Part shown: piece after piece, positions 31,116 to 36,916 of the stretch
How positions within the stretch are numbered: position 1 is the first letter of the stretch
Layout of the letters: each line of letters starts with the position of its first letter
From: Streptomyces atriruber
GTDB lineage: Bacteria > Actinomycetota > Actinomycetes > Streptomycetales > Streptomycetaceae
Direction of reading: 5' to 3'
Length of the DNA: 36,916 nt
Assembly (NCBI RefSeq): GCF_001418325.1
Contig: NZ_LIPN01000353.1
Coordinates: 1 to 36,916 of the forward strand
Made by a program: the position numbers and the translations under genes
Notes under the pieces: model-generated
Told to the model about the DNA's origin: nothing
What the model saw: the letters and a program-made list of their open reading frames with translations, nothing else
The model's database searches: none

Positions 31116-32051
31116 TCACGCCTTCGCGTACACGACCCACACCTGCCCCTTCGCGAACGGCAGTTGCCGTCCGTCGGCCGTCGAGAACTCCGTGCCGCTC
31201 TCGGCCGACGGCCGCTTCCACCGTGCCTTGTAGGCACGCCCGTCCCGCAGGACGCTCGCGGAGCCCTGGCCGACCGTCTCGGTGAACGGCGAAACGTTGC
31301 CCGAGCGGTCGTGGAAGCGGGACGGCCGCACCTTCACGTACTGCACGACGACCGTCGAGGCGCTCAGCTCCTTGCCGCTCGACGTCCGCGCCCGCTCGCC
31401 GTCCATCGCGATGCGCCAACGCCCCTCGTACTCCACCCAGTCGAAGGTGAAGCGTGCCGAGGGGAAGCGGACCGTCCTGGTCGTCCGCGGTGTGCCGCCC
31501 TCCGGCCGTGGGCCGAACCGGAACCCCGCGTCGGCCAGGGCACCCGCGCGCGGATCCGCCTTCAGGGCGTTCGGACGTACGAAGAGGTTGTGCGGCGCGG
31601 GCTTTCCGCCGCCCCGGTAGTAGGCGCTGCCGGGCGCCTTGCCGGGCGGCAGCGCCCGCACGGGCGCGTCGGCGATCAGTGGAAGCAGCTTGGACTGCGC
31701 CCCGGAGAACGCGAGCGCGGGGCGGTCGAACTGCCGCAGCAGTTCGAGATCCGTCTCGCGCGCGCTGCGCACGGGGCCGACGACGGGTGGCAGGCGGGAC
31801 GCATAGACCGCCATCAGACGGCTGAGACCCGCCTCCACCTGCTCCACGTAGACGACGTCCGCGGCGTCCAGGCCGGTCTGCGGCCGTGCCGGGGCGACGT
31901 TGTCGACCTTCACGGCGAGCACGTCGCCGCCCTTCCCCGTCGACGGCTGCTTTCCGTCGACGGGCTCGATCGTGCAGCCGGACACCAGGGCGGCGAGCAC
32001 GAGCGCCACCGCCGCCCCGGTCCCGGTACGTGTCCGCGTCCGCCGTCTCAT
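31116..32051 (-). CDS. DUF3048-family lipoprotein
   Basis: A 311-aa exported protein. An Arg-rich N-terminus, a hydrophobic stretch and the lipobox LVSG|C (Cys26) mark a lipoprotein. The mature part resembles DUF3048 (YerB-like) proteins: NVAPARPQTGLDAADVVYVEQVEAGLSR, split here as VKVDNVAPARPQTGL and VVYVEQVEAGLSRLM, then GPVRSARETDLELL and a C-terminal WKRPSAESGTEF segment. The role of the family is unclear; in Bacillus YerB is a membrane lipoprotein. It lies 40 bp downstream of the Tat-exported FAD enzyme and is probably in its operon (GTAGGA ribosome site). Confidence 0.85.
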   Translation of the reverse strand: MRRRTRTRTGTGAAVALVLAALVSGCTIEPVDGKQPSTGKGGDVLAVKVDNVAPARPQTGLDAADVVYVEQVEAGLSRLMAVYASRLPPVVGPVRSARETDLELLRQFDRPALAFSGAQSKLLPLIADAPVRALPPGKAPGSAYYRGGGKPAPHNLFVRPNALKADPRAGALADAGFRFGPRPEGGTPRTTRTVRFPSARFTFDWVEYEGRWRIAMDGERARTSSGKELSASTVVVQYVKVRPSRFHDRSGNVSPFTETVGQGSASVLRDGRAYKARWKRPSAESGTEFSTADGRQLPFAKGQVWVVYAKA

Positions 32052-32091
32052 GCGGAAGTCCTACCCCGAACACGGCCGGAACCGCATCCCC

Positions 32092-33894
32092 TCAGCCCAG
32101 ATCGAGCGCGTTGCGCAGCCCCAGCCGGTAGCGGGTGCGGTCGTGGCGCTTGAGGGCCTCGACCTCGGGGACGCGGTACAGCGGCGTCACCGTGCACGGC
32201 GCATGCGTCGAACCCACCTGCTTCAGCAGGGCGTTGACGGCCTGGCGGGCCGACGCGTTGGCGCCCTCCATCGTCGCGAGGTCGATGTCCACGGAGACGT
32301 AGTCGCCCGAGAGGAAGAGGTTCGGGATCTTCGTGGCGGCCGACGGGCGGTTGTGGAAGGTGCCCACGGGGTGGATGAGGAGCTGGTCCTCGTTGGTCGG
32401 GTTCGGCGTGCCGAGCCCGTCGACGCCCGGGTCGAGGAACCACGAGTGCAGCTTGCTGTCGCTGAGGACCGTCTTGCCGGTGTCGTTGAGGGCGGCCTTG
32501 AGCTGCGCCCACACCTCCTTGGCGACCTCCTCGCGGGTGCACTGCTTGGCCGTCTTGCCGTACAGGATCCCCGGCTTGTCCCATTCGGAGATGTCCACCG
32601 AAAGGCACTCGACCGCGACGCCGTCGCCGTAGTCGGCGGGGAAGTCCCGCTCCGGCCAGTGCCCGGCCTGGGCGATGCCGGTCAGGGACCAGGGCGAGTC
32701 GATGAGGTTGAAGTGGCCCTTCACGACGGGCGGGCGTTCCGTCAGATAGAACTGGATGCCCGTCATCCAGTCCGTCTCCAGCTTGTCGCAGCGCGCCAGT
32801 TGGGGGTCGGCCGCCTTGAGCGCGGCGCTCCACGTCCGGCGCGCGTGCTCCACGGGCATGGCCTGGACGTAGTGGTCGGCGGTGATGTCACGGCGTACGC
32901 CGTCGGGGTCCTCGATGACGGTCTTGGTGATGCGGCCGTCGCCGAACGCCAGCTCGCGCACGGTCCAGCCGATGCGGAACTCCACGCCGAGCGACGTGAG
33001 GTGGGTGACCCACGGGTCGATCCACGCCTCGTTCGTCGGCGCGTTCAGGATGCGGTCGGGCGGGCCGTCCGCGCCCTGGCCGAGCGCGTTGAGGACGAAG
33101 GCCTCGCCGAGCGTGCCGACGGTGCGGGTGCTGGCCTCCTCCGCCTTGGTCGCCACGATGTTGCGGGTCACGCCGATGACGAGGATGCGCTGGTAGTCCT
33201 TCGACATCCGCTCGGCGCGGGTGAACTCCCACCAGGGCGTCGACTCCCAGTCGTCGTTGCGGCGTTCGTCGCAGCTGGTGAAGAAGACGAGGGCGCGGTT
33301 CACGAAGTACGCGGCCTCGTGGGCCGGCAGGTTGGCCGCGGTGTCGACCAGCGCGGCGAGGGCCCGCTTGATGTCGTCGAGGGTGAGTTTCTCCGGGTCG
33401 TGGCCCGGCCACGGGATCGGCAGCCGGATGTCCTCGCGGCCGGTGCGCGCGAACGACATCTCGCGGGGCGCGATCAGGTTGTCCCACACGCCGTTCGGGT
33501 TCCCGGGGAAGGGAATGCGGCGCATCGTGTCGGGGAGGTTGTGATAAATGCCCGGGATGAAGCGGAAGCCGTGCTCGCCGGGCAGTGGCTTGCGGTTGCC
33601 CTTCGCGCTGTTCGGCACGTCCATGCTGCGGGCCTTGCCGCCGAGTGCCCTGCGTTCGTAGACGGTGACCGCGAAGCCGCGCTCCACCAGCTCGTGGGCC
33701 GCGGTGAGCCCGGCGACACCGCCGCCGAGGACCGCCACCGACGGCTTGCCCCGTGGCGCTTCCGCGGCGCCGGGCGCGGCCGCCGCGGCGGGCGGCGCCC
33801 CCGCTCCCACTCCCAGCGCGGCCGCTCCGCCCACCGCCGCGGCCCCCGCGACGAATCCCCGTCGCGTGCTTCCCTCGGCACGACTGTGCCCCAT
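32092..33894 (-). CDS. Tat-exported FAD-dependent amine-oxidase/desaturase-like protein
   Basis: A 600-aa flavoprotein. STRRGFVAGAAAVGG (9-23) with an Ala-rich stretch to about residue 46 is a twin-arginine signal. The FAD-binding Rossmann motif is VAVLGGGVAGLTAAHELVE (53-71), followed by VYERRALGGKARS (78-90). Late segments LFLSGDYVSVDIDLATMEGA form the second FAD motif of the amine oxidase/phytoene desaturase superfamily. LPGEHGFRFIPGIYHNLPDT is characteristic of a hydroxysqualene-dehydroxylase-like subgroup. The substrate is not known; Tat export suggests a folded enzyme acting outside the membrane. Tandem palindromes upstream suggest specific control. The DUF3048 lipoprotein gene follows. 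Confidence 0.85.
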   Translation of the reverse strand: MGHSRAEGSTRRGFVAGAAAVGGAAALGVGAGAPPAAAAAPGAAEAPRGKPSVAVLGGGVAGLTAAHELVERGFAVTVYERRALGGKARSMDVPNSAKGNRKPLPGEHGFRFIPGIYHNLPDTMRRIPFPGNPNGVWDNLIAPREMSFARTGREDIRLPIPWPGHDPEKLTLDDIKRALAALVDTAANLPAHEAAYFVNRALVFFTSCDERRNDDWESTPWWEFTRAERMSKDYQRILVIGVTRNIVATKAEEASTRTVGTLGEAFVLNALGQGADGPPDRILNAPTNEAWIDPWVTHLTSLGVEFRIGWTVRELAFGDGRITKTVIEDPDGVRRDITADHYVQAMPVEHARRTWSAALKAADPQLARCDKLETDWMTGIQFYLTERPPVVKGHFNLIDSPWSLTGIAQAGHWPERDFPADYGDGVAVECLSVDISEWDKPGILYGKTAKQCTREEVAKEVWAQLKAALNDTGKTVLSDSKLHSWFLDPGVDGLGTPNPTNEDQLLIHPVGTFHNRPSAATKIPNLFLSGDYVSVDIDLATMEGANASARQAVNALLKQVGSTHAPCTVTPLYRVPEVEALKRHDRTRYRLGLRNALDLG

Positions 33895-33906
33895 GCCCCG
33901 CCCCCC

Positions 33907-33944
33907 TTACCGTCGGTAACTGACGTGTCAGGCGGAGGAGCATA
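33907..33944 (-). promoter_or_regulatory. Two adjacent palindromes at the FAD-enzyme promoter
   Basis: TTACCG-t-CGGTAA (33907-33919) and CTGAC-gt-GTCAG (33920-33931) are perfect and directly adjacent. Minus-strand TATGCT (33944 to 33939) is a candidate -10 that would start transcription within the second palindrome. They lie 13-37 bp upstream of the ATG, as expected for a repressor operator. Confidence 0.55.
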
Positions 33945-34054
33945 CGGTCACGCCCACAGGGGCGGAAGATACGTGGGAGCGGAATCGAACATTGGCGTGA
34001 TCGGAGTGGTGCGTGGCGGTGCAGTGCCTGCTCGGCCGGTCCGTGTCGTGAGGC

Positions 34055-34094
34055 CCGTCGGTCAGTCGGGCGGGCCGTCGGTCAGTCGGGCGGC
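34055..34094. repeat. 20-bp tandem duplication downstream of the ligase gene
   Basis: CCGTCGGTCAGTCGGGCGGG at 34055-34074 is repeated at 34075-34094 with one change at the last base. It lies 14 bp past the ligase stop, within the gap 33895-34107. Each copy has no strong hairpin. Confidence 0.75.
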
Positions 34095-34107
34095 CGATCC
34101 GGCGGGG

Positions 34108-35178
34108 TCAGTCCGTCGAACCCAGGACGTCGTCGAGAGCGTGTCGCACCGGCTGCTCCAGCTGGGCGTACGTGCAGCTCTCCGGGCTCCGGTCCGTGCG
34201 CCATCTGCGGAAGGCGGCCGTGTGGCGGAAGCGCCGCCCGTTCTCCATGTGGTCGTACGCCACCTCGCAGACCCGCTTCGGGCGCAGCGGTACCCAGGAC
34301 AGGTCCTTCTTGCCCGACCAGCGGCTCGGGGCGCCGGGCATGCGGGCCGTCTCGTGCGCCGCCCCGTCCGTCCAGGACGCCCACGGGTGACCGGCCGCGG
34401 ACTCCATGCGCAGCGGCTCCAGCTCCTCGACGAGCTCGGCGCGGCGCTTCATCGAGAACGCCGCGCACACGCCCACGTGCTGCAGGGCGCCCCCGTCGTC
34501 GTACAGCCCGAGCAGCAGCGAGCCGATGACGGGACCGCTCTTGTGGAGGCGGTAGCCCGCGACCACGCAGTCCGCCGTGCGCTCGTGCTTGATCTTGAAC
34601 ATGAGGCGTTCGTTCTGGCGGTAGCGCAGGTCGAGCGGTTTGGCGATGACACCGTCCAGGCCCGCGCCCTCGAACTGCTCGAACCACACCTGCGCCACGT
34701 CGGGGTCCGTGGTCGCCGGTGCCAGGTGAACGGGCGCCGTGACGCCGGACAGCGCCTTCACCAGCAGGGCGCGGCGGTCGGCAAGGGGTGTGTCGAGCAG
34801 CGCCTCGTCCGCGAGGGCGAGGAGGTCGAACGCGACGAACGAGGCGGGGGTGCGCTCGGCGAGCGTCGCCACGCGGGACGCGGCGGGGTGGATACGCTCC
34901 GTGAGCGCGTCGAAGTCGAGGCGCCCGTCCTCGGCGATCACGATCTCGCCGTCCAGCACGCACCGCTTCGGCAGCCGTTCGCGCAGGGCGGCCACCAGCT
35001 CGGGGAAGTACCGGGTCAGGGGCTTGCCGGTGCGACTGCCGAGCTCGATGTCGTCGCCGTCGCGGAAGACGATCGCACGGAACCCGTCCCATTTCGCCTC
35101 GTACTGCATGCCCGGCGGGATCTTCTTCACGGGCTTGGCGAGCATGGGCTTCACGGGCGGCATCACCGGCAGATCCAT
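34108..35178 (-). CDS. ligC: ATP-dependent DNA ligase, LigC-type
   Basis: A 356-aa ligase, the length of mycobacterial LigC (about 358). The adenylated lysine is K29 in EAKWDGFRA (motif I). Motif III-like FVAFDLLAL, motif IV DGVIAKPL and motif V FKIKHERTADCVV are all readable, followed by an OB-fold domain (GSLLLGLYDDGGALQHVG) and the C-terminal RPKRVCEVAYDHM block. LigC enzymes support minor repair and end-joining. No polymerase or nuclease domain and no ku gene is adjacent. The ATG at 35178 follows a TAGATT -10 by 6 nt, suggesting a leaderless transcript. Confidence 0.92.
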   Translation of the reverse strand: MDLPVMPPVKPMLAKPVKKIPPGMQYEAKWDGFRAIVFRDGDDIELGSRTGKPLTRYFPELVAALRERLPKRCVLDGEIVIAEDGRLDFDALTERIHPAASRVATLAERTPASFVAFDLLALADEALLDTPLADRRALLVKALSGVTAPVHLAPATTDPDVAQVWFEQFEGAGLDGVIAKPLDLRYRQNERLMFKIKHERTADCVVAGYRLHKSGPVIGSLLLGLYDDGGALQHVGVCAAFSMKRRAELVEELEPLRMESAAGHPWASWTDGAAHETARMPGAPSRWSGKKDLSWVPLRPKRVCEVAYDHMENGRRFRHTAAFRRWRTDRSPESCTYAQLEQPVRHALDDVLGSTD

Positions 35179-35383
35179 GATTCAAATCTATGCGGCGTGC
35201 ACGTGGTCCGCCTGTTCAGCGCGGGCCCGGGAAAGCCCAGGTCAACGACCAGGTCAGTAGTGCGGCAGCTCGGGGCTCTTCGTGGCGCTTCCGTACGGCT
35301 GCGCGGTCGGCTGGACCGGTGCCTCGCGTTCCGCACTCACCCCCTACGGGACATGCCCTGATCGGCGAGGTGCCCCGGGAGGC
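35179..35383. other. Intergenic region upstream of ligC
   Basis: Minus-strand TAGATT (35190 to 35185) is a leaderless-type -10 for ligC. The remaining ~190 bp up to the GNAT stop shows no gene, strong hairpin or repeat that I can support. Confidence 0.4.
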
Positions 35384-35917
35384 TCAGGCCTCGTACTCCG
35401 TGAGGTCGATGGCGTGGACGCGCAGCGGGTGGCCGGACACCGGGTGGGTGGTTTCGCGGTCCGGGACCATGCCGAGCTTCCGGACGACGTTGGCGGAGGC
35501 CTGGTTGCCGATCCGGTCGATGCTGATGACGCGGTCGAGACCGCGGTCCTGGAGGGCGAACTCCAAGGTGGCCTGCGCGGCTTCCGAGGCGTAACCCTGG
35601 CCCCAGAACTGGGCGCCGAGCCGCCAGCTGATCGCGACGGCAGGCAGCACCTCGGGCAGGAACTCGGGGACGGAGAGGCCCGTGAACCCGGCGAGCTCGC
35701 CGGAGGCGAGGAGCTCGACGGCGAAGAGCCCGAAGCCCTCGTCGTCCCACTCCTCCTCCCAGTGCTCGATGGCCTCCGCCGTGTCGTCCAGGTCGTGCAC
35801 GGGGCCGCCCTCGACCCACCGCATGACCCTCGGGTCCGCGTTGATCTCCGCCATGGGCGCGAGGTCGTCGTCGTGCCAGCGACGCAGAATGAGGCGGGGG
35901 GTGCGGATCTCGGTCAT
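35384..35917 (-). CDS. GNAT-family (RimJ/RimL-like) N-acetyltransferase
   Basis: A 177-aa acetyltransferase. TPRLILRRWHDDDLAPM opens the fold as in RimJ/RimL-type enzymes; ISWRLGAQFWGQGYASEAAQ carries the acetyl-CoA-binding GQGYA loop, and DRIGNQASANVVRKLGM is the conserved C-terminal Asn-containing helix. The substrate (protein N-terminus, small amine or antibiotic) cannot be told. The start at 35917 overlaps the stop of the upstream nitronate monooxygenase frame (ATGA, 35914-35917); an ATG three codons earlier (35926) is possible. Confidence 0.85.
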   Translation of the reverse strand: MTEIRTPRLILRRWHDDDLAPMAEINADPRVMRWVEGGPVHDLDDTAEAIEHWEEEWDDEGFGLFAVELLASGELAGFTGLSVPEFLPEVLPAVAISWRLGAQFWGQGYASEAAQATLEFALQDRGLDRVISIDRIGNQASANVVRKLGMVPDRETTHPVSGHPLRVHAIDLTEYEA

Positions 35918-36916
35918 GGCCCCCATCCTGCCGAAGGCGGGACCACCTGCGAAATCGGCCCCCGGCCGGTCAGCCACTCCAGCACCTCGACCGCCCGGTA
36001 GGGCCCGCCGTCCGGGCTCAGCTCCGTCAGGAAGTCGAGGTCCTGGCCCAGGGTGACGACCGGCGGTTCGTCGCGTCCGGAGGGGTGGCGCTGACCGAGT
36101 CCGACGGTGGCCAGGAGTCCGTTGCACAGACAGAGGCGGCCCTCGGTGTCGGTGGCCGAGCCGCCCTTGCGGCGGTAGGCGGCCGCCGGTTCGGCGGGGC
36201 AGCGGTAGCCGATCGCCCCCTTGGCGGTGCGGTAGGGGACACGGAGGTAGCCGAGGTCGCACACGTCGCGGCGGGCTGTCCGGACTGCGGGGTCGGACAG
36301 TGTGCCCGCCAACTCGGCGACCTTGAAGGGGAAGCCGGTCGGGGACGCCATCGGATCGTTGCGCACCTTCAGCGTCCCGGCGCGGGCCCGCGTCCTCAGC
36401 GCGTCGCGCAGACCGGGCTGCAACCCCGACTCCTCGCACAGCGCGAACGCGCTGCCGACCTGCACACCTGCCGCGCCCAGGGCGCGCGCCGCCGCGAGCC
36501 GTGCCGGGTGGGCGGCGCCCCCCCGCGAGCCAGAAGGGGATGCCGATCGCCGCCATCTTCGCGAGGTCGGGGTGATCGCGCGGCCCGTAGACGGGTTCGC
36601 CCGCCGCGTCGAGCCGCAGCGCGCCGCGGGGCGGAGCGCTGTGGCCGCCCGCGCCATGGGCCTCGATCACGAAGCCGTCGGGGGTCGTGGCTTCGTCGCG
36701 GGTCAGGTACGCGGCCAGCAGCGGCAGCGACACGATGGCGAGGACGTCCGGCCGCCGCAGCGACGGTCGGGCGGGACCGGGTGATGACGGTGCGACGGTG
36801 GGCCTCTCCGTCGGGGCGAGCGACTCGATCCGTACGTCTTGCACCCGCGCCCGCGCCTGTGTCCGTACCCGTACCTGTCCCCGTCCGTCCGCAGGCGCCG
36901 CCGCCCCGCGGCAGCC
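35914..36916 (-). pseudogene. Nitronate monooxygenase family gene, frameshifted and partial
   Basis: The C-terminal two thirds of a 2-nitropropane-dioxygenase-like flavoenzyme, running off the right edge. One frame reads LPLLAAYLTRDEATTPDGF to AAIGIPFWLAGG. The continuation, ALGAAGVQVGSAFALCEESG to CLCNGLLATVGLGQ, is in another frame. The switch falls at a run of seven G (minus strand; 36518-36524); six would restore the frame (LAGGAAHPARLAAARALGAAG). As it stands, the first frame reads on into the downstream GNAT gene, giving a long meaningless fusion. Either a sequencing error or a real inactivating insertion explains this. The N-terminal part should lie beyond 36916; no stop interrupts the frame to the edge. 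Confidence 0.78.

Noticed and set aside
31900..35361. An 1153-codon plus-strand frame
   Set aside because: It lies opposite the lipoprotein, FAD enzyme and ligase genes, all with conserved motifs; the frame is a GC-bias artefact.
35384..36844. A 486-aa nitronate monooxygenase-acetyltransferase fusion
   Set aside because: The fusion arises only because of the frameshift at the G7 run; the middle part is nonsense while the other frame there is conserved.

Overview
The window is high-GC actinobacterial DNA and most likely comes from a Streptomyces chromosome. The evidence is very strong GC bias at third codon positions, GTG and TTG starts, GGAGG-type ribosome sites, leaderless promoters (TANNNT about 6-8 nt before the start codon), twin-arginine exported enzymes, DUF2510 proteins, a PcaV-controlled protocatechuate operon, and copies of an intergenic repeat recalled as common in Streptomyces. 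No rRNA, tRNA, CRISPR array, insertion sequence or phage gene was seen.

Layout. (1) 1-6447: the 5' tip of a minus-strand gene, a 586-bp intergenic region with a 20-bp degenerate tandem repeat and possible DosR-like and PHO-like sites, a Tat-exported phospholipase C, a perfect 21-bp terminator stem, an archaeal-type valyl-tRNA synthetase, and a DUF2510/scramblase-like fusion with a Gln/Ala repeat. (2) 6478-11286: an EamA-type transporter coupled to a PAP2 membrane protein, divergent from a TetR regulator across a 19-bp inverted repeat; then a DUF2510 membrane protein and anmK.

(3) 11439-24715: a steroid ring C/D (HIP) catabolic island matching the mycobacterial KstR2 regulon. It holds ipdE2-ipdE1 (heteromeric acyl-CoA dehydrogenase) divergent from ipdF-kstR2-fadA6, and echA20-ipdA-ipdB-ipdC divergent from two SDR genes (Rv3549c- and Rv3548c-like). 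Both divergent promoter regions carry the shared sequence CTAACAARTGTTTGGT, which fits the KstR2 operator. Between the two halves lies an 882-aa STAND/LAL-type ATPase without the usual C-terminal LuxR helix-turn-helix. No HIP-CoA ligase (fadD3) is in the window.

(4) 24871-31109: a class I glutamine amidotransferase converging on a tightly coupled protocatechuate (beta-ketoadipate) operon pcaI-J-H-G-B-D, divergent from the MarR regulator pcaV. The operon lacks the thiolase pcaF and the carboxymuconolactone decarboxylase part (pcaC, or the C-terminal half of pcaL) recalled from related operons. (5) 31116-36916: a DUF3048 lipoprotein and a Tat-exported FAD amine-oxidase-like protein, a LigC-type ATP-dependent DNA ligase, a GNAT acetyltransferase, and a frameshifted nitronate monooxygenase gene running off the right edge.

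Together the central 20 kb looks like a catabolic block feeding acetyl-CoA, succinyl-CoA and propionyl-CoA-type units from two ring systems, each under its own repressor. Functions are assigned by reading the protein sequences and recalling families; no database search was run.
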